A stretch of DNA of 23,034 bases from a virus. Numbering within the stretch: the stretch's first letter is position 1; each line of letters starts with the position of its first letter. The stretch spans positions 1-23,034 of the IMG/VR virus record IMGVR_UViG_3300025889_001000; one strand, 5' to 3'. Below are positions 5,669-13,071 of the stretch, piece after piece. The notes under the pieces were generated by a model. That model was not told where the DNA came from. It was given only the letters and a program-made list of their open reading frames with translations, and ran no database searches. Position numbers and translations under genes: made by a program.

Positions 5669-8572
5669 TTATTTATTTATACTTTTTGAATATTTGGAAA
5701 CATCTGCCGATAATTGTGGAGTTAAATCTTCAGTATCTTGAGTATTATCTTCCAAATCTTCTGGAGCTGGTTGTTGCATTAATTGCTCTGAATTTTGTTG
5801 ATTTTGTGGTGTATAATCATCGTTTTCTATTTCTTTTTTCATTTGCTCAATTTCTTCTTCAGAAAATCTTAATACATTTCTATCAATCCAAGATTTGGAA
5901 TAAAATGTTCCTATATATGGTTCCATAAGAGTTAATAGATTAACTCTTTCTCTCATTAAATCGGCATCGCGCATTTCAGTGAAATTATTATCTTTCACAT
6001 AGTCATAATATACATCATCCTTAAATGTTTCCCATTCTTCTCTAGTACAAATACCTTTTAATGCTAATTGTATACTAAGAGCATTATCGAATAATTGGGA
6101 AAATTTATTTCGTAATCTGTCAATAAATTTTGAGAATTTAACTTCATCTCTTGTTACTTCGGACGTTCTTCCTAGACCTATTAGTCCACCTTGTTGTGGA
6201 TCCAATCGTGAAATTGGTACTTTTAGTGCCTGTAATAATTTTTGTCGAAAGAATACCACATCTTCAATTTGCGATAAATTTTGTCCAGATGGTAGAGTAG
6301 TTATTTCAGTGCCTTTCGAATTCATTACAAAAATGCCAGAACTTAATGCGAAATTATGATAATCATGATACTCGTGGTGTTCATCAATAGTTAAAGTTCC
6401 AACATCCAATCTATCATCTCTTCTAACTATTTTTACAACTTTATGATTATTGATTTTACTTTTTTCAAGTCGTTTTTGCACAATATATTTTGAGTCGACA
6501 TTTCTAACAATAAATTCGGAGATACTATTGTAACCATTTCTATGAAGATATTTGCATAATATTTTTATAGAAAGTCTTGGATATATCTCTTTAATATAAT
6601 TCAGTAAATGTTTATTGGAAACTCTAGGATTTTTTTCAACACATGAAACAATAATATCTTTTATAGTTGATAGTGAAACATTCTCTGTATTTTTCAGATG
6701 AATATTTATATTATGTTTGCCATGTTTTGAATATTTTTCTCCCCATTCATCTTTTGATAAATTTTTTCTATCATTTTCGCATATTTCTTTTCTACGATTA
6801 GCCCCTTTTTGTGACATTTCAAGAGTTAATCCTGGACTCCATTTTTTTAAATATTCATCTTTTGATAATATTTCTCTATCTCGTTGTCTATTTTGTTTTA
6901 TTATTTCCCGACCTTTTTTGAATCCATTTATTATTTTTTCATTTGTTTTATTGTTTTCTGATATTTCTTTTCGTCGATTTTGTCCTTCAGGAGTTTGAAA
7001 AAAATTCTTTCCAGACTTAGATAAATTTTCACAATGTTTATTGTAATCGCCATATTTCCAAGTTAATTGTGCATTTTTTCTATGGTATCTAATATGCTCA
7101 AATTTATCCATAATCAATAAATTTTCTGGATTATTATTGAATCTATTGAAATCTACATGATGTATTACTTCTGTTTTTTCTTGTATTCTGTCAAAATATC
7201 TTGATATCATTCTATGTGAATGTTCCCAAGTATTATCATCATTATGTTGAATTTGTTGATAGTCTTTTTTACTTATTGCTTTAAATTTAGTATTGAATGG
7301 CATTAATGACGATCCTGCTATCAGGTGCTGTGCTTCTATTTTTTCACCATTTCGCAAAATAAATTTATGATCAGGTGTTGCGATTATTGTTTCACCATTG
7401 TCTAAATGCACTTCAAGAATCTCCGCATTTTTTCGAGTGACTCCAGCCCACGAAATCTTACCCGGAACAATATGTCCATTCGGATCGACAGAATATACCC
7501 AATTTTGCTTGCCTAAATTATGTTCAATTATTAGATCATGTAATTCAACATCTCTACCATCCAATAATTTTATTTTCGTATCTAATGAAAAACAGCCTTC
7601 TCTTCTGGGCAAGAAAAAATCTTCCAGCATTGATAAATGTTTTCTCTGATCGACTAATTCGCCGGATTGTTGGTTATATACCATTTTATTACGATATTTA
7701 ACCATAATATCTTGCATATATTGTTCAGCTTTACCTTTAGGTAAATTTCCAACATCAATGTAAAATATTCTGCGTTCACTAGCTCGACTTATCCTATAAA
7801 TGACTACAGCATCTTCAATCATTCGTAGTTGATTCAGTGGTTTTATAGCACTATGTAAATATGATATGACAAAAGTATTTTTGGCATCCATCAAACCAGA
7901 ATTAATATTCAATATCGAATCCGGTGCAATCTTAACTCCAGTATTTACATTAGAAGTATATGTTTGAGTAGTTGTGCCGCGATCATTGTATACATAATAT
8001 TCTGCCGTGGATGCGATTACTACTGCACCAGTTTTTGGATCTTTTTCTTGTTTAATCTCACGAACTTTTCTAATTTTTCTAGGATCAATATATCGTAATT
8101 CTACTATTCCATTTTTAGGATTTTTTTCATCTACTATGATATGAAAAAATAGTCGACCATCAATATACCAACGTCTAAAAAGATCATCTGAAATATTAGA
8201 AAAATTCAACATTTTTTGAATATTGTCGAATTCTTCTATTATTTTTTTCTTAATCGTCTCTGAAAGCTTCAGATTGTCTAATTTAATGTGTATTATTTTA
8301 CCGGTATCATCATGTGATATTGCCTCATTAACAATCTCATCAACAGCCATATCCAACTCTGGATGATTGGCCATTTCACGATATCTTGTAATTAATTCTA
8401 ATTCATTTCTGACAGAACCTTCAAGATCAACATATGTTCCAAAATGACTAGATGATGTGATATTAACTGCACCATCATCTATAGCTTCAGTTGGTAAAGT
8501 AAATGCCGGTTGAGTAGGAGGTTGATTTTGCACAACCTCCTTTTTCCCTAATGTGAATCCAAACAGTTTCAA
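5669..8572 (-). CDS. 20: Portal protein, T4 gp20 family, interrupted by an intein
   Basis: The dodecameric portal is the unique head vertex through which DNA enters and the tail attaches. The 967-residue precursor is residues 1-326 plus 752-967 of portal (542 residues joined; T4: 524) with a 425-residue intein between. Portal signatures are RRWYIDGRLFFHIIVD (133-148), ELRYIDPRKIRKVR (158-171), FYIDVGNLPKGKAEQYM (270-286), LEDFFLPRREG before the intein, and SKGTEITTLPSGQNL then GGLIGLGRTSE after it. The interruption falls inside the highly conserved RREGxxGTEI box, so splicing is needed for a working portal. Translation most likely starts at TTG (8570-8572): an in-frame stop lies 3 codons upstream, AGGA is 9 bases before, and no ATG occurs until residue 68. 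Its tail holds the late promoter for the core genes. Confidence 0.97.
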   Translation of the reverse strand: MKLFGFTLGKKEVVQNQPPTQPAFTLPTEAIDDGAVNITSSSHFGTYVDLEGSVRNELELITRYREMANHPELDMAVDEIVNEAISHDDTGKIIHIKLDNLKLSETIKKKIIEEFDNIQKMLNFSNISDDLFRRWYIDGRLFFHIIVDEKNPKNGIVELRYIDPRKIRKVREIKQEKDPKTGAVVIASTAEYYVYNDRGTTTQTYTSNVNTGVKIAPDSILNINSGLMDAKNTFVISYLHSAIKPLNQLRMIEDAVVIYRISRASERRIFYIDVGNLPKGKAEQYMQDIMVKYRNKMVYNQQSGELVDQRKHLSMLEDFFLPRREGCFSLDTKIKLLDGRDVELHDLIIEHNLGKQNWVYSVDPNGHIVPGKISWAGVTRKNAEILEVHLDNGETIIATPDHKFILRNGEKIEAQHLIAGSSLMPFNTKFKAISKKDYQQIQHNDDNTWEHSHRMISRYFDRIQEKTEVIHHVDFNRFNNNPENLLIMDKFEHIRYHRKNAQLTWKYGDYNKHCENLSKSGKNFFQTPEGQNRRKEISENNKTNEKIINGFKKGREIIKQNRQRDREILSKDEYLKKWSPGLTLEMSQKGANRRKEICENDRKNLSKDEWGEKYSKHGKHNINIHLKNTENVSLSTIKDIIVSCVEKNPRVSNKHLLNYIKEIYPRLSIKILCKYLHRNGYNSISEFIVRNVDSKYIVQKRLEKSKINNHKVVKIVRRDDRLDVGTLTIDEHHEYHDYHNFALSSGIFVMNSKGTEITTLPSGQNLSQIEDVVFFRQKLLQALKVPISRLDPQQGGLIGLGRTSEVTRDEVKFSKFIDRLRNKFSQLFDNALSIQLALKGICTREEWETFKDDVYYDYVKDNNFTEMRDADLMRERVNLLTLMEPYIGTFYSKSWIDRNVLRFSEEEIEQMKKEIENDDYTPQNQQNSEQLMQQPAPEDLEDNTQDTEDLTPQLSADVSKYSKSINK
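5674..5681 (-). promoter_or_regulatory. T4-type late promoter box before the prohead core genes
   Basis: Minus-strand TATAAATA lying within the last codons of the portal gene, 22 bases before the ATG at 5651 and followed by a GGAG ribosome site. It would drive the 342-, 193-, 155-, 55- and 121-residue genes and gp21. Confidence 0.7.
6320..7594 (-). mobile_element. Intein with HNH homing endonuclease inside the portal gene
   Basis: Runs from Cys327 to Asn751 of the precursor. Block A is CFSLDTKIKLLDG, block B is ATPDHKF (398-404), and the C-terminal block is HNFALSSGIFVMN followed by Ser752 as the +1 nucleophile. Inserted between them is an HNH nuclease domain around residues 469-500 (IHHVDFNRFNNNPENLL, then HIRYH; DNA 7073-7171). 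Two repeats containing NRRKEIxEN (533-540 and 592-600) follow, of the kind used for DNA contact. A probable helix-turn-helix region lies at about 634-690. It should splice itself out and copy itself into intein-free portal alleles. The residue before the terminal Asn is Met instead of the usual His, which may slow Asn cyclisation. Confidence 0.93.
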
Positions 8573-8600
8573 ATTAATTTATCCTAAGATATGTATATTA

Positions 8601-8608
8601 TATTTATA
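8601..8608 (-). promoter_or_regulatory. T4-type late promoter box before the portal gene
   Basis: Minus-strand TATAAATA overlapping the stop codon of the tail tube gene, 28 bases before the TTG start of gp20. Between them is the AGGA at 8582-8585. Confidence 0.7.
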
Positions 8609-9146
8609 TACCTATTTCTTCGGATTGCCACCATTGATAAGAGAAATTAACAGTAAATTCTTCAATGGTATCATTAGCACCCCAATCAACTTCAATTGGA
8701 GATACATCATTTGGAAACATTCCTATAAATTTATACTGCTTGATTATATTGCCTGTTTTTCCATATTGTCTAACAGTAGCGTCAACAGTATATCCAAGAG
8801 AACTTAAAGCTGCTGGATTACGAACGTTTAATTGATGTGAATTGATTCCTTCGTGCCATTTTTCCATTACATTCTTAACGATAAAATCTTCATCGTTAAT
8901 AACAGTAATTGTCCAGTCAGGATAAGTTGGATTTCCAGCAAATTTCAATTCACGACCAAAATAATAGACAGGTACAGGATTAATAGTAGAACCAGGTAAC
9001 TGTGCAGATTTACACATGAATGTTAATTTATTGGATGCGCTTTCTATATTAGCAAATCCTGGAAATGCCATTGAAACTTCGAATAAATTTGGACGCGCAC
9101 CATCATATAATAGATTCGATCTGAATTGTTGAATATTAAATGCCAT
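8604..9146 (-). CDS. 19: Tail tube protein, T4 gp19 family
   Basis: Hexameric rings of this protein stack into the inner tail tube through which DNA passes. The 180-residue product (T4: 163) begins MAFNIQQFRSNLLYDGARPN and has the family elements FMCKSAQLPGSTI (43-55), YYFGRELKFAG (61-71), WTITVINDEDF (78-88), and a C-terminus ending FTVNFSYQWWQS. The ATG at 9144-9146 has AAGGAAAA just upstream. It sits directly after the sheath gene (11-base gap) and before the portal, as in T4. The full domain is present with no oddities. Confidence 0.97.
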   Translation of the reverse strand: MAFNIQQFRSNLLYDGARPNLFEVSMAFPGFANIESASNKLTFMCKSAQLPGSTINPVPVYYFGRELKFAGNPTYPDWTITVINDEDFIVKNVMEKWHEGINSHQLNVRNPAALSSLGYTVDATVRQYGKTGNIIKQYKFIGMFPNDVSPIEVDWGANDTIEEFTVNFSYQWWQSEEIGI

Positions 9147-9157
9147 TTTTATTTTCC

Positions 9158-11071
9158 TTAGATATTGGTTCCAATAACTTCATCAAATGTTACACCGGTT
9201 CTGGTGGATACGAAGTTCAATTGGATATAATTAATTGATCTAGCTGGTTTAATATAGATGTTGGCAACAAATTCATTTCTATCAATTACTTCAGGTGTAT
9301 TGACGCTAGTATCAGCAACAACTCGATAATCCGTTATGCCCCTACGCCCTTTAATATCACGTAAATATGGTTCGACCATAGATGTGAAGGCATTGCGTGT
9401 TATCTCATCATTAATTTCAAATAGAACTGTTCTAGCGGCTTTTGCAATATCCTGTTCCAAAACAATAAACAATCGTCTAACATTGATATGATCAAATGCT
9501 GAAGGGCGTGATAACATAGTTTTATCACCATATAACATAGAACCCTCGCCTGGGAAAGTTACTATCGGATTTATTCCCTTAACATACAGTGAATCACGAT
9601 CTGTTTTGGTTGGATTCCATGCAAGTTTAATAACATTTTTCAATATTCCTCGACTAGAACCTGCTGGTGAAAACCATGGATCTCTTTCTAAATCAGTTCT
9701 GGCATTAATTCCCGCAACGTCTGCGTTCAAAGGAACCCATCTATAAGTATCATTATATTTATCATATTGATACTTCCATCCAGAATCCATAACAGCATAA
9801 GATGATGATGTTAGACTATTTCTATGGCTAAGTACATCTGTTAATTCCGATCCCGTATTATCAATTACATTCACGCGCAATGGGGATAAAAATACTAATG
9901 CGTCTTTTCGTGTTTCTGCTAGTGATGTCAACGCTATCTGCGTTGCAAGTGTTGCATCTCCAGATATTAACAGTGAAACATCTACTGAATCTGGATTAGC
10001 AAATAGATCATATGCTGTTTGAATATTGCCCGCAGTTGGATTACCATCAGCACCTGCACCTAAATCAGTATAATAATTGATATTGGCAGTTGATTCAGTG
10101 TAAGTCTGATTTGTCGCTGTGTTACCCCAACTTGTTCCAGATAAGCTTGGATGATTGATCCACCACAAATATTTAGAACGATTGTTGACAACATCTTTAT
10201 AGTAATTAGATGATCCATCGTTTGTTTTAGCATCCCTTGCTTTAGACATGAATGCAAATTTTTCAAGAATTGTATTTTTAGCACCGGAGAATAAACCATC
10301 TGCGTCATATACTACCATGTGCAATTCATCATCAGCACCGTTCAGATTGTTAGTATATGTTGATGTAGCAGGTGCATCCGTGAAACTAGAATAATATTTC
10401 CATCTGCGGTTAATTGCTGCACCGGAAGAAATTGTCTTGTTAAATGCTGTTGATACATTAATACGTGTATTGGATATACTAGAAACTTCAACATAAGCTG
10501 TTTGATTATTTCCTGTACCAATTGAAATCAGATCACCAACAACGATATAACTACGCAAATCCGCGCTGGTCAATACTGTTGTATTTGATGTAGTGATGCT
10601 GGAAGATGTTTGGGCAATAGAAGTTACATTCTGAGAAAATGCATTAGAACTTGGACATAGTGAAATTGCTAAACTATTTCCTAAACCACCAGCATATTTA
10701 GCTGCGAATGGTCCAGAAACAGCATCAGTACCATCTGAGTGATTTTCTAAATAGTCTAATTCATTTTCTATTAATAGCCCAGAACCATCAACAGTTGCAT
10801 TTAATGAATCCGTTCCTAATGCTCGAACTACTCGTAAATCATTGGAATATGCTAAAAAATTTGCTGCCGAAAACCAATGTGTGAAATTATTGGAATCCGG
10901 TTTACCAAAAGTATTCAGTAGATTAGTTTCATTTGATATAGATACGATTTGATTTCCTGGACCCCAATTGAATATTCCAGCAAATGCGCCTGTCGAAGTT
11001 GCGCCTGATTGAATAGATGCTGTTAAATCAACTTCTGTTACATTTACACCTGGCGATAAAAAATTTGCCAT
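9158..11071 (-). CDS. 18: Contractile tail sheath protein, T4 gp18 family
   Basis: Forms the sheath that contracts to drive the tube into the host. The 637-residue product (T4: 659) starts with the family N-terminus MANFLSPGVNVTEVD (1-15), which with the C-terminal strands links neighbouring subunits. The conserved C-terminal core includes DRDSLYVKGINPIVTFPGEG, MLYGDKTM, HINVRRLFIVLEQDIAKAART, LRDIKGRRGITDYRVV and YIQLNFVSTRTGVTFDE. Residues about 150-223 form a Ser/Thr-rich beta module (TTSNTTVLTSADLRSYIVVG..) that looks like a surface insertion and is similar in style to one in gp13. The upstream gap of 57 bases holds a near-consensus late box and an AGGGG ribosome site. Confidence 0.97.
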   Translation of the reverse strand: MANFLSPGVNVTEVDLTASIQSGATSTGAFAGIFNWGPGNQIVSISNETNLLNTFGKPDSNNFTHWFSAANFLAYSNDLRVVRALGTDSLNATVDGSGLLIENELDYLENHSDGTDAVSGPFAAKYAGGLGNSLAISLCPSSNAFSQNVTSIAQTSSSITTSNTTVLTSADLRSYIVVGDLISIGTGNNQTAYVEVSSISNTRINVSTAFNKTISSGAAINRRWKYYSSFTDAPATSTYTNNLNGADDELHMVVYDADGLFSGAKNTILEKFAFMSKARDAKTNDGSSNYYKDVVNNRSKYLWWINHPSLSGTSWGNTATNQTYTESTANINYYTDLGAGADGNPTAGNIQTAYDLFANPDSVDVSLLISGDATLATQIALTSLAETRKDALVFLSPLRVNVIDNTGSELTDVLSHRNSLTSSSYAVMDSGWKYQYDKYNDTYRWVPLNADVAGINARTDLERDPWFSPAGSSRGILKNVIKLAWNPTKTDRDSLYVKGINPIVTFPGEGSMLYGDKTMLSRPSAFDHINVRRLFIVLEQDIAKAARTVLFEINDEITRNAFTSMVEPYLRDIKGRRGITDYRVVADTSVNTPEVIDRNEFVANIYIKPARSINYIQLNFVSTRTGVTFDEVIGTNI

Positions 11072-11113
11072 GTTTAACCCCTATGATGTTGAATTCTTTT
11101 CTTGTAGATTGAT

Positions 11114-11121
11114 TATTTATG
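11114..11121 (-). promoter_or_regulatory. Near-consensus late promoter box before tail sheath
   Basis: Minus-strand CATAAATA, one base from TATAAATA, in the 57-base gap between terminase and sheath and 42 bases before the gp18 start. A separate late promoter for this abundant protein is sensible, but the mismatch and AT-rich background keep this tentative. Confidence 0.4.
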
Positions 11122-11128
11122 TTTTTTA

Positions 11129-12313
11129 TTATTTGTATATGTTTGAATTAAAAACACCATAATCAAACCATACATCTTTTGTATCATGATAGATTCCAGA
11201 ATCTATTCCATCGTCTCGTAGTATAGGCAAAAAATCATCTTCAATTTTCTGGATTCGTTCTTGATATAATGCTTGACGCAAATTCATATCAGTAACTTCT
11301 TTAAAAAACATGGAAGTTGTTAACCAACCAAATAATACTAACGTCATTACTAAATCATCATTATATCCTTCATCTGCTGCATATGAATCTTTTACTTGTA
11401 TGAAGGTTGATAATTCTGATATAATATCTGCATCGGGAATTAGCAGTTTTTTCTCTTCTATAAGCGCCTTAAAATTTGAACAACCGATACGTTTCACTTT
11501 TTTATCCGTGGAAACACCTAACGCGGTTGATGCACCAGCAAAACCATTCGATATTCTCTGCTGCGTATTATCTTTAGTGACAAATAAAATATTTTCATAT
11601 TCATAATCAGAATATAGAATATGTGCAACTTGATCTGAGAAATTAATTTCTAGTAGCACAAATGCATTGTTATATTGTCTAGCAACTTTATATATTATTG
11701 ATGGATATAATAACGGTGATATAGTATTATCTCGATATTTTGCAACAATTCGATAAGGCATTTGAGTAATATCAATTACTGTAAACGCGGAATAATCTCC
11801 ACCAACACCCTTAGATGTATCTGCAACTAGAATATATCCATGTTCATATTCCAATACTTTGTGATCCGAATCTAATGTTCTATGAATAGGATATTCATAG
11901 ATATCTAATCCCGAATCTGATAATAATGGAGTCGAATATGATAATTGACCTATTGTTTCTGCATTAATTAATGTGTATGAAGAACCATTAAATAGGCAAT
12001 TATGAGAAATTATATTTTTTGATAGATATTTACTGCCATTTGCAACATTTATTGGATCATATACATTTTGAATTTTATCCAATTTAACTGATACAACTAT
12101 TTCATTTCCTAATTTAGATTTAACTTTTAATGATTTGGCTGTAATTTCAATATTATCGTGAATAAATCTATGATCTGGCGTGCATATTACTTCTTTCCCA
12201 GATTGAAATTTAATTTTTAGTGTTTGTTTTTTTGATTTTCTTATGCCATCGAAATTTTGCCAATCAGTTGGCGTTAGAATTTCATAATTTGAGTTGAATG
12301 CTATTTCTGACAT
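11129..12313 (-). CDS. 17: Large terminase gp17, C-terminal nuclease part, with C half of split intein
   Basis: A 394-residue product. Residues 1-105 are the C part of a split intein and 106-394 are the second half of the packaging terminase. The extein begins at Cys106 (CLFNGSS) and has the RNase H-like nuclease residues of gp17: Asp165 in VADTSKGVGGDYSAF, Glu222 in LLEINFSD, and Asp319/Asp320 in EGYNDDLVMTLVLFGW. It lacks any ATPase motor, which is encoded separately at 13072-13968. Trans-splicing would give a 553-residue gp17 (T4: 610) cutting and packaging genomic DNA. The ATG (12311-12313) overlaps the end of the endonuclease gene by 13 bases, which suggests coupled translation. The ribosome site is weak. 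Confidence 0.94.
   Translation of the reverse strand: MSEIAFNSNYEILTPTDWQNFDGIRKSKKQTLKIKFQSGKEVICTPDHRFIHDNIEITAKSLKVKSKLGNEIVVSVKLDKIQNVYDPINVANGSKYLSKNIISHNCLFNGSSYTLINAETIGQLSYSTPLLSDSGLDIYEYPIHRTLDSDHKVLEYEHGYILVADTSKGVGGDYSAFTVIDITQMPYRIVAKYRDNTISPLLYPSIIYKVARQYNNAFVLLEINFSDQVAHILYSDYEYENILFVTKDNTQQRISNGFAGASTALGVSTDKKVKRIGCSNFKALIEEKKLLIPDADIISELSTFIQVKDSYAADEGYNDDLVMTLVLFGWLTTSMFFKEVTDMNLRQALYQERIQKIEDDFLPILRDDGIDSGIYHDTKDVWFDYGVFNSNIYK
11999..12313 (-). mobile_element. C part of the split terminase intein
   Basis: Residues Met1-Asn105 of the downstream terminase gene. Block B is CTPDHRF with Thr45 and His48; the C-terminal blocks are VYDPINV (84-90), YLSKN and IISHN, followed by Cys106 as +1 nucleophile. 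Length and motifs (NFDGI, YDPINV, SHN-C) resemble my recollection of the AceL-TerL intein from an Ace Lake metagenome, also in a phage terminase, with about 25 + 104 residues. Splicing has not been shown for this copy; all key residues are present. Confidence 0.92.
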
Positions 12314-13008
12314 AACAATCTTTTCGCAGTTGTATCTTTTGTGATTATTATATATAATCCATTTGCAGTTAAATTAAATTGATTACAAAATGTTTTCGCA
12401 AATGCTCTATCATAAGTTAAAATGTGCCCATTTCGTAATATCTGCCCATACTGTAATATTGGCATTGAATTATATAATCTAAGAATTTCGTTATATAATT
12501 TCTTTTTTTCTTCTATTTGTTTTTTTGATAATGGAAGTTTATTTTTTCTAAGTTCAGACATTTTCTTTTTATGTGATGGTTTTGAAAATGCCCTTAGTGA
12601 CGAAATTCTACTATTCTCTATTTGTTCTGGAGTTTTTTTCCAACGTTTACCATAAACTGGATTATTTTCTCTCTTTGCCGACATTCCGAACCAGCCAAAA
12701 TCTTTCGCAATGCTCATATTCATATACATTTCGGATTTGACAACATTTAATTTTTGCTGTAGTATTCTTTCTCGATACATTGCTTTTTTTCTTGAATAAT
12801 ATTTACTAATTATTATTGTTTTAAATAAATGTGGATTTTCAGTCAATTCTTTTTGAAAAATTAACTTATATTTTTTAGATTTAACTGAACCATGATAATG
12901 TTTATTTAACACAGTATCGATTAATGTTGATCCAATATAAAACATTGGTAATTTATTTCCTGTGTATACTGTTAAATACACACAATACTTTGGTGCATAA
13001 ATAGGCAT
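12301..13008 (-). CDS. GIY-YIG-type homing endonuclease in the break of the terminase gene
   Basis: A 235-residue product. N-terminal residues 8-100 fit the GIY-YIG nuclease fold: VYL (10-12) in the place of GIY, FYIGST (23-28) for YIG, HYHGSVKSKKYK, and a candidate catalytic Glu80 in YRERILQQKLNVVKS, then NMS. After it comes a NUMOD3-like DNA-binding segment (ENNPVYGKRWKKTPEQIENS, 114-133) and a basic C-terminal region. It has its own AAGGAG 7 bases before the ATG. It lies exactly between the two halves of a split intein, so it probably drives spread of the intein by cutting intein-free terminase genes. It is AT- and Lys-richer than its neighbours. Family call is good; exact specificity cannot be read. 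Confidence 0.85.
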   Translation of the reverse strand: MPIYAPKYCVYLTVYTGNKLPMFYIGSTLIDTVLNKHYHGSVKSKKYKLIFQKELTENPHLFKTIIISKYYSRKKAMYRERILQQKLNVVKSEMYMNMSIAKDFGWFGMSAKRENNPVYGKRWKKTPEQIENSRISSLRAFSKPSHKKKMSELRKNKLPLSKKQIEEKKKLYNEILRLYNSMPILQYGQILRNGHILTYDRAFAKTFCNQFNLTANGLYIIITKDTTAKRLLCQK

Positions 13009-13071
13009 GCTGGATACTCCTTGTCAATTTATCGTATCTAGGGGCGACAGAAACTATGAATTTCGTGGTCG
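13009..13071 (-). other. Leader of the endonuclease gene with a possible hairpin
   Basis: A 63-base gap between the N-terminal terminase gene and the endonuclease gene. On the minus strand CGAC-CAC-GAAA can pair with TTTC-T-GTCG across a 7-base loop (stem interrupted by an internal loop), 5' of the AAGGAG site. It may control endonuclease expression; this is only a possibility. No promoter of the late type lies inside; a one-mismatch box (CATAAATA) is at 13077-13084. Confidence 0.3.

Noticed and set aside
5497-5928. Plus-strand frame of 143 residues across the end of the portal gene and the start of the core polyprotein gene
   Set aside because: It overlaps two well-supported minus-strand genes, and its hydrophobic sequence comes from AT-rich antisense reading.
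13009-13071. Group I intron containing the endonuclease
   Set aside because: The flanks encode intein blocks joined to extein residues, and the gap is too short for an intron core.
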